Counted from the stretch's first letter, positions 8,705 through 18,188 are shown. The stretch is DNA of 52,907 nt from Archangium violaceum Cb vi76 (GCF_000733295.1 NZ_JPMI01000038.1:1-52907); one strand, 5' to 3'. The notes: generated by a model from the letters alone, not told the origin. A program made the numbers and translations.

Positions 8705-9913
8705 TCAGCCGATCACGTTGGATTCGAGCACCCGGCGGCCCTCGGCGAGCCGCCCGACCGAGAGCGGGGACAGGTCGAGCGTGCGGAACCCGCCGTACAG
8801 CAGGAGCTCGGCGAGCCCGCGGCCGGCGGCGGGAGCCTGCTGCACGCCGTGCCCGGAGAAGCCGGTGGCGCACCACAGGTTCGCGAAGCCGGGATGGAGG
8901 CCCAGCAGCGCGTTGTGGTCGAACAGGTTCATCTCGTAGTAGCCGGCCCAGGCGCGCTCGACACGCACCGACTCGAAGGCCGGGACACGGTGAGCGAGCG
9001 CCGCCCACGCGGTCTCGTCGAACTCGGCCAGGTTGGGCTCGAGCGGCAGGTCGTCGGTATCGGGGTTCGGGGTGGTCCCGAAGATGAAGTGCCGGCCCTC
9101 GGGCCGGAACCAGAATCCCGCCGGGTCGACGACCAGCGGGCATCCGGGCACGGGGGTCGGGCAGGACAGCACGAAGACCGTCCGCCGCCGGGCATGAACC
9201 GGCAGCTCGATGCCAGCCGCTGCCGCCAGGCGCCTCGACCAGGGGCCCGCCGCGTTGACCGCCTGACCGCAGACGACCCTGCGGCCGTCAGCCAGATGCA
9301 GCGCGGCGACCCGCCTCGAATCCGGCGAGGCCCCGGGCGCGGTGGGCGCGAATTCGAAGGCGGACACCTCGGCCCGCACCAGCCGGGCGCCCTGGGCGCG
9401 CGCCGAACGCAGTATCGCCGAGTGCAGTGCCGGGCCGTCGAACCATCCCTCGACACCAGCACCCAGCGCGCCGAGCGCGAGATCGGCGGTGTTCAGCCAG
9501 GCGAAGCGCGCGGCGAGCGCCTCCGGCCCGAGCAGCTCGATGCGGGCGCCATGAGCGTGCTGGATGGCATTCTGGGCGCGCATCGCCTCGGCCTGCGCCG
9601 GCAAAGCCAGGAACAGGTAGCCGGGCAGGGTCAGGCCAATCTCCACCTCCTCCCCCTCGACGGCGAGCAGGGAGCGGGCGCCGCTCAGGAACTCCAGACC
9701 GAACTGCGACATCTGGATGTTGATCGGAGTGCTGAACTGCTGGCGGATCGAGCTGGCCGAGAGCTGCGAGGAGGAAGACCCGAATCCGGTATCCCGCTCG
9801 AGCAGCACGACCGAGAGCGTGGGGTCCAGACGGGTCAGCCACCAGGCGATCGAGGAACCGGCGATGCCGGCCCCGACGATGGCGACATCCGCGCGCAGGT
9901 CTTCGGTCCCCAC
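8705..9913 (-). CDS. FAD-dependent amino-acid oxidoreductase (DAO family), candidate pipecolate oxidase
   Basis: The product has 402 residues. The N-terminus has the Rossmann FAD-binding signature [17 protein letters not shown], and [13 protein letters not shown] follows, as in sarcosine, glycine and D-amino acid oxidases. The C-terminus carries a second FAD contact, [20 protein letters not shown]. The start is a GTG, one base after the stop of the upstream gene, which indicates translational coupling. Between a ketimine-reductase-like gene and an ALDH7 gene, the best guess is oxidation of L-pipecolate to piperideine-6-carboxylate. The family also includes sarcosine and proline oxidases, so the substrate is inferred. 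Confidence 0.82.
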   Translation of the reverse strand: MGTEDLRADVAIVGAGIAGSSIAWWLTRLDPTLSVVLLERDTGFGSSSSQLSASSIRQQFSTPINIQMSQFGLEFLSGARSLLAVEGEEVEIGLTLPGYLFLALPAQAEAMRAQNAIQHAHGARIELLGPEALAARFAWLNTADLALGALGAGVEGWFDGPALHSAILRSARAQGARLVRAEVSAFEFAPTAPGASPDSRRVAALHLADGRRVVCGQAVNAAGPWSRRLAAAAGIELPVHARRRTVFVLSCPTPVPGCPLVVDPAGFWFRPEGRHFIFGTTPNPDTDDLPLEPNLAEFDETAWAALAHRVPAFESVRVERAWAGYYEMNLFDHNALLGLHPGFANLWCATGFSGHGVQQAPAAGRGLAELLLYGGFRTLDLSPLSVGRLAEGRRVLESNVIG

Positions 9914-9914
9914 A

Positions 9915-10865
9915 TCAACCCCCGTCCGTGTTCGGAGTGGCGTGCCGTTCGGCCATGGCCGCGCTGTAGACCAGGTGCGCCGCGACCGCGTCCTCGACCG
10001 CCTGACCCAGCGCCTTGAAGATCACCGTGCGGCCGGCGTCCGGGGCAGGTGCCCTCCCACCGAGGATCTCACCGATCTCGGCGTGGATGAGAGCGCCGGA
10101 GTGGATGACATCGCCGGCCTCGTGCTGGGCGGCGTGGCGGCTGTCCGCGACCACCAGGTTGCGCATGGCCTCGTCGTCGAGCTCCCTCCAGTTGGGGCGA
10201 GGCGCGCCGATCGCCGCCACGAAGGCACCCGGTTTGAGCCAGGCGCCGCGCAGCACGGGTTCGGTCGCGTTGGTGACGGTGCAGACGATGTCGGCGCCTC
10301 GCACCGCCTCCTCGGCGGTTGCACAGGCACGGCCGTCGACCTCGGCGGCGCAGCGCGCGACGTTGTCCGGATTGCGGCTCCAGATGCGGAGCTCCGAGAC
10401 CGGCCGCACCGCGCGCAGAGCGAGCGCATGGCTGCGAGCCAGTGCGCCGCTGCCCAGCATCGCCACCACCTTGGGGCCTGGCGAGGTCAGCGCGTCGACA
10501 GCCACGGCGGAGACGGCGGCGGTACGCAGCTCGGTGATCCACGTGCCGTCCATGACGGCCAGGGTCCGGCCGGTATGCGGATCCATCAGGACGATGGTGG
10601 CGAGCAGGGTCGGAAGTCCCCGCGCCGGGTTGCCCGGATACAGCGTGATCAGCTTGGTGGCGAGCGCCTCGCCCGTCATCGCCGGCTTGAGGAAGAGCAT
10701 GCCTTCGACCTGAGGCAATTCCATCACGCTGCGAAGCGGCTGCAGGACACGGCCTTCGGACAGATCGATCAGCGCGCGGCGCATCCCCTCGAGCAGCTTG
10801 CCCAGGGGCAGCAGCCGACGCACCGAGGCATCGTCCAGGTACAGGGTCGGGAGGTGGGGCGTCAT
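9915..10865 (-). CDS. Ornithine cyclodeaminase / mu-crystallin family enzyme
   Basis: The product has 316 residues, the normal family length. It has the dimerisation half (LYLDDASVRRLLP, ATKLITLYPGNPARGLPT) and the NAD(P) Rossmann motif AMLGSGALARSHALAL, with GADIVCTVTNATEPV and AAIGAPRPNWRELDD. The family includes ornithine and lysine cyclodeaminases and ketimine reductases that reduce piperideine-2-carboxylate to pipecolate. Because the next two genes look like a pipecolate oxidase and an ALDH7, a role in forming pipecolate from lysine is likely. The frame is open upstream, but the ATG at 10865 starts the conserved sequence. Confidence 0.87.
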   Translation of the reverse strand: MTPHLPTLYLDDASVRRLLPLGKLLEGMRRALIDLSEGRVLQPLRSVMELPQVEGMLFLKPAMTGEALATKLITLYPGNPARGLPTLLATIVLMDPHTGRTLAVMDGTWITELRTAAVSAVAVDALTSPGPKVVAMLGSGALARSHALALRAVRPVSELRIWSRNPDNVARCAAEVDGRACATAEEAVRGADIVCTVTNATEPVLRGAWLKPGAFVAAIGAPRPNWRELDDEAMRNLVVADSRHAAQHEAGDVIHSGALIHAEIGEILGGRAPAPDAGRTVIFKALGQAVEDAVAAHLVYSAAMAERHATPNTDGG

Positions 10866-10990
10866 GCCGCGCAGGGTACCGCATCCCGATACGCCGCCAC
10901 ACCTTCTGCTCCCGGCCAGGCCAGCGGGAGTAAATTCTTTCAGGGGTACTCTTGCAGCAATGCACGGGGCGCCTTCCGGTCGCGCGGCGT

Positions 10991-11017
10991 GCCAACTGGT
11001 CCAACAGTCGGACCAGT
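10991..11017. promoter_or_regulatory. Perfect 10-bp palindrome, candidate operator of the lysine-catabolism operon
   Basis: CAACTGGTCC and GGACCAGTTG flank a 7-base spacer (AACAGTC). The CTGGTC/GACCAG half-sites resemble operators of GntR-type regulators. It lies in the divergent gap 10866-11128, about 125 bases upstream of the cyclodeaminase-family gene and about 110 bases upstream of the EamA transporter. No T-run follows either arm, so a terminator is less likely. Confidence 0.5.
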
Positions 11018-11128
11018 TGCTCCCCATCGCCGCCGGAGCCTCTCCCCCTGACAGGACTTCCTCCTCTTGGCTGAGCGGACTTCTTTACTCCCGCCATGCC
11101 CCAAGCTGCTCTCGCCTAGACTGCCCGG

Positions 11129-12001
11129 ATGAAGCACCGTACCGCCCTCCTCGCCTTGCACCTGGGCGCCCTGCTCTTCGGCCTGTCCGGCATCTTCGGC
11201 AAGCTGGCGCTGGCCGCGCCGCTGGTGATCGTGTTCGGCCGCGCCCTGTTCGCCGTCATCGTCCTGGCTCCGCTGACCCGCTTCGGCGAACCGGCGGCGC
11301 CGCTGAGCTGGCGGCGTCGTCTGGCCCTGGCCGGAGCCGGCCTGCTGCTGGGCGGCCACTGGTGGGCCTTCTTCATCGCGGTGAAGGTGTCCGGCGTGGC
11401 CGTGGCCACCCTGGGCTTCGCCAGCTTCCCGGCCTTCACCGTGCTGCTCGAGGGCCTGCTGTTCCGCGAACGGGTGCGCGCGGCCGAATGGGGCGTGGTG
11501 GCCCTGGTCAGCGCTGGACTGATGCTGGTCACCCCGCATTTCGACCTGGGCAGCGACGCCACCTTGGGGCTGGCCTGGGCGGTGTTCTCCGGCCTGCTGT
11601 TCGCCATGGTCTCGGTGTCCAACCGGGCCACCACCGCTGGGGTCAAACCGGCCCAGGCGGCGCTCTGGCAGAACCTGGCCATCGCGCTCGCCGGCCTGCC
11701 GCTGGCCTGGGTGGCGCTTCCCGAGGTGCGCCCGCTGGACTGGTTGTGGATCGCCCTGCTCGGCCTGCTCTGCACGGCCCTGGCGCACAGCCTGTTCGTC
11801 GCCAGCCTGTGCGTGCTCAACGCGCGCAGCGCCTCGGTGGTGTTCGCCCTGGAGCCGGTCTATGGGATCGCCTTCGCCTGGTGGTTGTTCAACGAGCAGC
11901 CCAACCCGCGCATGCTCTTCGGCGGCGCGCTGATCCTGTTGGCCACGGTGATCTCGGCGCGCCTGAGCAAGCGCGCCCCCAGCCCCGAGGATCTCGGTTG
12001 A
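11129..12001 (+). CDS. EamA/DMT-family transporter
   Basis: The product has 290 residues with about ten hydrophobic helices in two EamA repeats. The first starts LLALHLGALLFGLSGIFGKLAL; the second contains LGLLCTALAHSLFVASLCVLNARSA (shown here only as the opening of that repeat) and FALEPVYGIAFAWWLFNEQP. It is an inner-membrane metabolite exporter of unknown substrate. It is divergent from the lysine-catabolism operon and shares its upstream region with the palindrome at 10991-11017, so it may export a related amino acid or metabolite. That link is inference. Confidence 0.85.
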   Translation: MKHRTALLALHLGALLFGLSGIFGKLALAAPLVIVFGRALFAVIVLAPLTRFGEPAAPLSWRRRLALAGAGLLLGGHWWAFFIAVKVSGVAVATLGFASFPAFTVLLEGLLFRERVRAAEWGVVALVSAGLMLVTPHFDLGSDATLGLAWAVFSGLLFAMVSVSNRATTAGVKPAQAALWQNLAIALAGLPLAWVALPEVRPLDWLWIALLGLLCTALAHSLFVASLCVLNARSASVVFALEPVYGIAFAWWLFNEQPNPRMLFGGALILLATVISARLSKRAPSPEDLG

Positions 12002-12023
12002 CCAGCCCGATGGGGGTGCTCGT

Positions 12024-12290
12024 CTAGCTTGGCGCTTGGCTTTCCCTCGCGCTCCCCCGGGTGCGGCGCAGGTAGTCGACGAGGGCGCGGAGCCCGGCCG
12101 AGGCATGCCGTCGCTGTGGGTAGTACAGGTAGTAGCCCGGGAAGGGGCGTGCAGAACGCTTCCAGCACCGGCACGAGCTCCCCACGCGCCACGTCGTCGC
12201 GCACGCGGTACTCGGGGGACATGGTCAGCCCCACGCCCGCGCGCACGAGGCGGAGGTTGAACAGCTCGAATGTCGTGAGTTGAGAAGGCA
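12024..12290 (-). pseudogene. LysR-type regulator remnant, C-terminal part only, frameshifted
   Basis: Read leftwards, this encodes only the end of a LysR substrate-binding domain: VRAGVGLTMSPEYRVRDDV, then LVPVLEAFCTP. The frame shifts near 12145-12155 and the homology continues as FPGYYLYYPQRRHASAGL and ALVDYLRRT, ending at a stop at 12024-12026. The HTH and most of the sensor domain are missing. The AaeR-like tail suggests a former aromatic-responsive regulator. Its upstream edge abuts the hairpin at 12291-12320. It is presumed non-functional. Confidence 0.75.
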
Positions 12291-12320
12291 TGCCCTCGGA
12301 GGCAGATGCCTCCGAGGGCA
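12291..12320. repeat. Perfect 14-bp inverted repeat at the edge of the LysR remnant
   Basis: TGCCCTCGGAGGCA and TGCCTCCGAGGGCA are perfect inverted copies separated by two bases. There is no T-run, so it is not an ordinary intrinsic terminator. It sits where the LysR homology ends. The 87 bases to 12407 hold no gene I recognise. Confidence 0.55.
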
Positions 12321-12407
12321 GCGGTCGCGGCTCACTTTGCTGCGGGCACGCTGTCGTCCTGCACTTCTGGGAGGCCTCCTTCACCGTCCAGGAAGTGGAT
12401 CAGTGAG

Positions 12408-12674
12408 TCAGCACGGCTGATTCGTATGGGCCACCCAGCCTGAGCTCTCACAGGTGAACTGGTAGCCTGCGTACGAGCAGACAATCATGCCGCAATAGGT
12501 CGACGAGGGCGGAATTGGTTTGTGATCCTGGTCGTAGCCGTAGTAGCAGGTGCACGTTACGGCTTGGTCCATTGAGGCGAGGGAGTCTTGCGAGAAGTCC
12601 TCCGCCTCGCTCGTGCCGCCACAACCCGTGGTGAGCAGGGTCAGGGACAATACTCCAGTGACAAGGCGCCGCAT
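12408..12674 (-). CDS. Small cysteine-rich lipoprotein
   Basis: The product has 88 residues if read from MRRLVTGV; an upstream ATG would add 15 residues before the signal peptide and is less likely. The signal ends LLTTGCGG, a good lipobox. The mature part has seven further cysteines (TCTCYYGYD, YCGMIVCSYAGYQFTC, final PC) and probably forms disulfides outside the cytoplasm. I do not recognise the family. Base composition is less GC-rich than its neighbours. It lies between the LysR remnant and the FAD monooxygenase. Confidence 0.7.
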   Translation of the reverse strand: MRRLVTGVLSLTLLTTGCGGTSEAEDFSQDSLASMDQAVTCTCYYGYDQDHKPIPPSSTYCGMIVCSYAGYQFTCESSGWVAHTNQPC

Positions 12675-12898
12675 CTTCGAGGTAGTGAGGTGCCGCGTCT
12701 GTTGAGTCGCTCCGCGCATGTCTGATCTCCGATGGGGATGATGGCAGTGACCCTGAACGGGTCCCCGTGGCGAGCTGATGGGTCACACCCTCAGCCAGCG
12801 CTCCGAGTTGGCTGCATACAAGCAGGTTTCCGGAGCGGAGCCAATCGGGTCCATGACGGATGCCGGCTGAAGGCCGGGCCAGCGTAGACCGCGCGGCC

Positions 12899-14365
12899 AT
12901 GACCATGACCCAGCATGCAGTGGTGATCGTCGGAGGCGGACCGACGGGGATGATGTTGGCGGCCGAGCTCGCGTTGGCGAAGGTCGACGTCGCGATCGTC
13001 GAGCGGCGCGAGACCCAGGACCTCGACGGCGCGCGCTCACGCGGCCTGCACGCACGCACCATCGAGGTGCTCGATCAGCGTGGAGTCGTGGAGCGGTTCC
13101 TCTCGCAGGGGCAGGTGGCGCAGGTCGCGGGGTTCGCGTGGATCCCGCTGAGCATCAGCGACTTTCCCAGCCGGCATCCCTACGGGCTCGGCCTCGAGCA
13201 GAAGGAGTTCGAGCGCATCCTGGCCGGCTGGGTCAACGAGCTGGGAGTGCGCATCTACCGCGGACGGGAAGTGACCGGGTTCGCACAGGACGACAGCGGC
13301 GTCGACATCACGCTCTCCGGCGGTCCGTCGCTCCGGGCCGGATATCTCGTCGGATGCGACGGCGGACGCAGCGTGATCCGGAAGGCAGCCGGCATCGAGT
13401 TCACCGGATGGGATCCGACCGTGAGCTGTCTGATCGCCGAAGTCCAGATGACCCAGGAGCCGGCTTGGGGGATGCGCCGCGATGCCATCGGCGTCCATGC
13501 CTTCGCCAGGTTGGAGGGCCGGGTGGGGGTGATGGTGACCGAGCGGCAGATCGGCCCCCGCGGCCAACCGGCGCTGCGCGAGCTCAGCGACGCGCTCGTC
13601 GCCGTCTACGGGACCGACTACGGGATCCACAGCCCCAACTGGATCTCCCGGTTCACCGACCTGACCCGGCAGGCCGCGGCCTACCGCGACCGGCGCGTTC
13701 TGCTGGCCGGCGATTCCGCGCACGTTCACTTCCCCGTGGGCGGGCAGGGCCTCAACCTCGGCGTGCAGGACGCGGTGAACCTGGGGTGGAAGCTGGCCCA
13801 GGTGGTCAAGCGAACCTCGCCCGACAGTCTCCTCGATTCGTACCAGCTCGAGCGCCACCCGGTCGCGGCACGCGTGCTGCGCAACACGATGGCGTCCCTC
13901 GCGCTTCTTCGCTCGGACGACCGCGTCGAGGCGTTGCGAGAAACCCTCGCCGAGCTGCTCCGGATGGACGAACCCCGCAGGCGAATCGCCGGAATGATGT
14001 CGGGTCTGGATATCCGCTACGACCTCGGCGAGGGGCACCCGCTGCTCGGACGCCGCATGCCGGATCTCGACCTCGTCACCGCGAACGGCCCACGGCGCGT
14101 CTTCACGCTGCTGCACGAAGCCCGGCCCATTCTGCTCAACCTCGGTGAGCCCGGCGGCTTCGAGATCGCTCCCTGGGCGAATCGGGTGCGCATCGTCGAC
14201 GCTCGATACAGTGGCCCCTGGGAACTTCCTGTCCTCGGGGCGGTCACCGCGCCCGCCGCCGTGTTGATTCGGCCCGACGGCCATGTGGCCTGGGTGGGAG
14301 ACCGGACCCAGCTCGGGCTCACGGACGCGCTCACCCGATGGTTCGGGCCGCCTGCCGCGGCGTAG
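12899..14365 (+). CDS. FAD-dependent aromatic monooxygenase (PHBH family)
   Basis: The product has 488 residues from MTMTQHAVV. The three flavin-hydroxylase motifs are clear: VVIVGGGPTGMMLAAELAL at the N-terminus, the DG motif in GCDGGRSVIRKAAG, and the GD motif GDSAHVHFPVGGQGLNLG. Residues about 390-488 look like the thioredoxin-like C-terminal domain of polyketide and phenol hydroxylases. Relatives hydroxylate aromatic polyketides, phenols or rifampicin, using NAD(P)H. It is not in a visible biosynthetic cluster. Starts at 12860 or 12905 are possible alternatives. Confidence 0.86.
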   Translation: MTMTQHAVVIVGGGPTGMMLAAELALAKVDVAIVERRETQDLDGARSRGLHARTIEVLDQRGVVERFLSQGQVAQVAGFAWIPLSISDFPSRHPYGLGLEQKEFERILAGWVNELGVRIYRGREVTGFAQDDSGVDITLSGGPSLRAGYLVGCDGGRSVIRKAAGIEFTGWDPTVSCLIAEVQMTQEPAWGMRRDAIGVHAFARLEGRVGVMVTERQIGPRGQPALRELSDALVAVYGTDYGIHSPNWISRFTDLTRQAAAYRDRRVLLAGDSAHVHFPVGGQGLNLGVQDAVNLGWKLAQVVKRTSPDSLLDSYQLERHPVAARVLRNTMASLALLRSDDRVEALRETLAELLRMDEPRRRIAGMMSGLDIRYDLGEGHPLLGRRMPDLDLVTANGPRRVFTLLHEARPILLNLGEPGGFEIAPWANRVRIVDARYSGPWELPVLGAVTAPAAVLIRPDGHVAWVGDRTQLGLTDALTRWFGPPAAA

Positions 14366-14545
14366 CTCGGAGGACGATTCGCCTGTTCTCAACAACGGGA
14401 TGTGCGGGAAACCGGTTCTCTCATACCTGTGGGTGATGGTCGCCGCACCGGGTGCTCCACATCCTCCAGGCTCGATATCTCAGCCACCGGAGCTTCGAGC
14501 AGCCCGACAAGCACTGAGCGCCAGCGGCCAGCGAGGGTTCCATCC

Positions 14546-16022
14546 ATGAGACGGCGAGAGAAGAATGGAGCGATCTCGGTCCATGCGATCGCGGGCAGCT
14601 ACGTTGTCCTGCTGGGGTTCGACGCCACGCCCGAAGCCCGCCGGGGGCTGCTGGGCTTCTCGGTGAGACGCACCGATCACACCGAGGGAGAGATGGTGTG
14701 GCTCAGGGGCTTCCGGCATTTCGAGCACGAGGCCTCCCGCTTCCATCCGGGGATGAGCCCGAGCACCTGGGAGGCGCCGATCCAGGCGTTCCTCTGGGGT
14801 GACTACACGGCCCGGCCGGAGCACGACTACAGCTACGAGGTCTTTCCCGTCTACGGCGGGCCCGGCCAGCTCGAGCATGGCCCCTCGGTGACGGTGAGGC
14901 TCTCGACCGAGAGCTGCACCGAGGGCAACCACGCGGTGTTCTTCAATCGTGGAGTGGCGGCCTCGCAGGCCTACGTGCAGAGATTCCACAACCTCCCACC
15001 GCAGCAGGTGGGAGAGCCGGCCTACCGCTGGCTGGCGCGCGGGCTGGATCAGGCGATGATCCGCTTCCTGCGCCAGGCGCGGGGAAAGGGCTGGGCCCTC
15101 TACGCCTCGGTCTACGAGTTCTCCTACCTGCCCATCCTCCAGGAGTTCCGGGCGGCGCACGAGCGGGGGGTCGAGGTTCGCATCGTCTACGACGCCAAAC
15201 ATCACCGAGGGGGGCATCTTCGGGCACTCCAACGTGGGGCACCAGGTGCGGGACCCCGAGGTCGCCAGGCGCTACCTGGAGTACTGGCAACAGCTCGCGG
15301 GAGATCCCCATGCCGAGCAACTCCGGGGCTGGAACGACGCTCATCCTCCGTTGCGGGAGGTGGGGCAGCCTGGGATTTCCACGGTCTTCAGCCCCCGGAG
15401 CCCGCTCGAGGCCCTGGAGTGGTACGCCCACGTCCTGGAGAAAGCCCGGACGAGCGTCTTCCTCACCGCGGCCTTCGGCCTCAACCGGCTCTTCCAGGAG
15501 GTCTTCTCGCAGCCTCGCCCCTATTTGCGCTACCTGCTCCTGGACACGCCCGGCAAGGGCATCGATCTCATCGTGCGCCACCCGGGGAATCAGGTGTGTG
15601 TCGGGGACCTGCTGGATCAGAACGAGATCGACGCGTGGTTCCTCCGCACGTGGCACGCCGAGCAGCTCACGGGGTTGAACAAGCACGTCCAGTACGTCCA
15701 CACGAAGTACATGCTCGTCGATCCACTGGGGGACTCCCCGCTCCTCATCTCCGGCTCGGCCAACTTCAGCGACAACTCGACGAGGAACAACGACGAGAAC
15801 ATGCTGATCATCCAGGGCGACTCCCGGGTGGTGGACCTCTACCTGACGGAGTTCATGCGCCTCTTCACGCACTTCCGCTTCCGGGGAACCGAGCTCGGCG
15901 CCCCGGCCAGCTCGAGGACGGGACGGCTCATCTCCCCCTACCTCGCGCCGGATGACTCCTGGTCGCTCCCCTTCTACGAGCAGGACAGCCCCAAGCAGAA
16001 GGAGCGCCTCCTCTTCGCCTGA
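14546..16022 (+). pseudogene. Phospholipase D-family protein gene with an internal deletion removing the first HKD motif
   Basis: The 5' frame from MRRREKNGAIS encodes an N-terminal beta domain and the first PLD half up to GVEVRIVYDAK. At about 15193-15200 the reading jumps frame: the next homologous residues are NITEGGIFGHSNVGHQ, read in another frame. In this family a stretch with the first HKD (HxKxxxxD) normally lies between these two segments, so some tens of codons have been lost. The second half is intact, with HTKYMLVD and GSANFSDNSTRNNDEN. PLD enzymes need both HKD motifs, so this copy should be inactive. The 3' end converges on the M13 peptidase gene. Confidence 0.8.
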
Positions 16023-16036
16023 GCGCCCCCCTGCCC

Positions 16037-18142
16037 CTACCAGATGCGCACGCGCTGCTCGGGCGTGAGGTAGAGCGTCTGCCCGGGCGTGGCCCCGAAG
16101 GACTGGTACCAGGCGTCGATGTTGCGCACCGTCGAGGCGCGGTACTCGCCCGGCGAGTGCCCATCCGTCATCAGGATGCGGCGCAGGTACGGCTCGCGGT
16201 ACTTGTTGCGCCAGATCTGCCCGAAGCCGAGGAAGAAGCGCTGATCGCCGGAGAAGCCCTCGAGCACCGGCGCCGGCTTGTCACCCAGCGACAGCCGGTA
16301 GCCGTCGAGGGCGATCGCCACCCCGGCGATATCGGCGATGTTCTCCCCCAGGGTCAGCTCGCCATTGACCGTGAGGTCCGGCAGCGGGCGGTAGGCGTTG
16401 TATTGCGCGACGAGCGCCTGGCTGGCGGCCTTGAACTTCTCCGCGTCCTCCTTCGTCCACCAGTTGGCCAGCTTGCCCCGGGCGTCGAACTGCGCGCCCA
16501 CGTCGTCGAAGCTGTGCACGATCTCATGCCCGATGACGCTGCCGATGCCACCGTAGTTCACCGCCGGATCGGCGTTCGGGTCGAAGAAGGGCGGCTGCAG
16601 GATGGCCGCGGGGAAGATGATGGAGTTCTGCTGCGGCGAGTTCAACGCGTTCACCAGTTGCGGCGGCATGAACCACTCCGACCGGTCCACCGGCTTGCCC
16701 AGCTTGGCCAGGTTGCGCCGGTACTCGAAGCGCGAGGCGCGCTCGGCGTTGCCGTAGGCATCTCCCCGTACGATCTCCAGCCCCGAGTAGTCCCGCCACT
16801 TCGCCGGGTGGCCGATGCCCACCTGGAGCGTGCCCAGCTTCTCCTTCGCGCGCGCCTTCGTCTCCGGGGACATCCACGCCAGTGAGTCGATGCGCTGGCC
16901 GAACGCCTTGACGATGTTGCGCACCATCTTGTCGGCCTCCGCCTTGGCCTCCGGCGGGAAGTACTTCTCCACGTACAGCTTGCCGATCGCCTCCCCCATC
17001 GCGAAGCTGGTGACGCCGACCCCGCGCTTCCAGCGCTCGCTCAGCTGCTGCGCTCCGGTGAGCACGCGGCCGGTGAACGCGAAGCTCTCGTCCACGAAGG
17101 CCTTGGGCAGGAAGGGCGCGGCGCGCTCGATGGCGTGGAAGGTCAGGTAGTCCTTCCAGGTCTGCACGGGCTCGCTGCCCACGAGCTTCGAGATTCCCGT
17201 CAGCGCGCTCGGCTGCCAGATGATGAATTCCTTCTGCTGCGCGAGTCCCGCGGCCTCGAGGTACGCGTCCCAGTCGAGGCCCGGTGCGCGCGTGGCGAGC
17301 TCGCTCCGGGGCCAGGGGTTGTTCACCTTGGCCACGTCCTGCGTGTCCACCTGGTTCCAGTGAACCCGGGCGATCTCCCGCTCGAGCTCGACGATGCGCT
17401 TCGCCCGGGCCTCCGCATCGGAGATGCCCGCCAGTCCCAGCATGGCGGCGATGTGCTGCTGGTACTTCTGGCGCACCTCCGTGAACCGCGCGTTGTCCAC
17501 GAGGTAGTAGTCGCGATCCGGCAGACCCAGGCCGCCCTGCAGCAGGTAGGCGGCGTAGCGGGACGGATCGTTCAGGTCCTCTGTCACCCAGAGGCCGAGG
17601 AGCCGGTCCGTGGAGACATCCGCCGTGTTGAGCGCGTCGACGTCGGCGCGCAGCGTGTCCCCGAGGGCCGCGGACAGCTCCTTCCGGGTGGTGATGGCGG
17701 CGATGCGCTCGAGCTCGGGCTGGAGCGGTGCCAGCCCCTTCGCCTCGATGCCCGCCTCGTCCATGAAGCTGGCGAAGAGATCACCCAGCTTGCGCACCTC
17801 GCTGCCCGCGGGGGCGTTGGCGCTCGCGGCCTCCTCGATCAGGCCACGGGTGCGGCGGCTCGCCTCTTCCGCCAACTTCGTGAACATGCCGTAGCTGGAG
17901 CGGTCCGCGGGGATCTCCGCCTTCTCGAGCCACGTGCCATTGACGTAGCGGTAGAAGTTGTCGCCAGGCGCCACGGCCGTGTTCATTCCGGCGGTGTCGA
18001 CACCGAAGCTGCCATGGGTGGGAGGCGCGGCGGCCTTCTTGTCCATGGGTGCGGAGGTGACACACGCGGCGAGCAACGCGGATGCACTGGCCGTGAGCAC
18101 CACGCGCGCGGCACCCGGGATACGTCGGTTCTGGGAGGTCAT
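16037..18142 (-). CDS. pepO: M13-family metallopeptidase (neprilysin/PepO-like) lipoprotein
   Basis: The product has 701 residues. The signal peptide ends SALLAAC, so it is probably a lipoprotein. Residues 55-430 are the M13 N-terminal domain (GDNFYRYVNGTWLEKAEIP). The zinc site is VIGHEIVHSFDD, with the third ligand in GENIADIAG and the C-terminal RVRIW typical of the family. M13 enzymes cleave short peptides on the N-side of hydrophobic residues and act outside the cytoplasm. I chose MTSQNRR as start; a longer start at 18172 adds ten residues. It is a single gene, 46 bases downstream of the hybrid kinase. Confidence 0.9.
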   Translation of the reverse strand: MTSQNRRIPGAARVVLTASASALLAACVTSAPMDKKAAAPPTHGSFGVDTAGMNTAVAPGDNFYRYVNGTWLEKAEIPADRSSYGMFTKLAEEASRRTRGLIEEAASANAPAGSEVRKLGDLFASFMDEAGIEAKGLAPLQPELERIAAITTRKELSAALGDTLRADVDALNTADVSTDRLLGLWVTEDLNDPSRYAAYLLQGGLGLPDRDYYLVDNARFTEVRQKYQQHIAAMLGLAGISDAEARAKRIVELEREIARVHWNQVDTQDVAKVNNPWPRSELATRAPGLDWDAYLEAAGLAQQKEFIIWQPSALTGISKLVGSEPVQTWKDYLTFHAIERAAPFLPKAFVDESFAFTGRVLTGAQQLSERWKRGVGVTSFAMGEAIGKLYVEKYFPPEAKAEADKMVRNIVKAFGQRIDSLAWMSPETKARAKEKLGTLQVGIGHPAKWRDYSGLEIVRGDAYGNAERASRFEYRRNLAKLGKPVDRSEWFMPPQLVNALNSPQQNSIIFPAAILQPPFFDPNADPAVNYGGIGSVIGHEIVHSFDDVGAQFDARGKLANWWTKEDAEKFKAASQALVAQYNAYRPLPDLTVNGELTLGENIADIAGVAIALDGYRLSLGDKPAPVLEGFSGDQRFFLGFGQIWRNKYREPYLRRILMTDGHSPGEYRASTVRNIDAWYQSFGATPGQTLYLTPEQRVRIW

Positions 18143-18188
18143 AGGGGCCCTTGAAAAAGGTCGGCGCCCCAACAGCGAAGCCCCGCGC

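Noticed and set aside
11860-12384. A 174-residue leftward frame as one gene
   Set aside because: It mixes LysR remnant sequence, a frameshifted stretch and antisense of the EamA gene; no single protein family explains it.
14402-14545. In-frame extension upstream of the phospholipase D start
   Set aside because: The extension reads as non-protein-like Ser/Arg-rich text, and conserved sequence starts at the ATG at 14546.
15234-16022. Second half of the PLD gene as an independent gene
   Set aside because: The homology already begins before 15234 (NITEGGIFGHSN), so this is the tail of a damaged gene, not a separate start.
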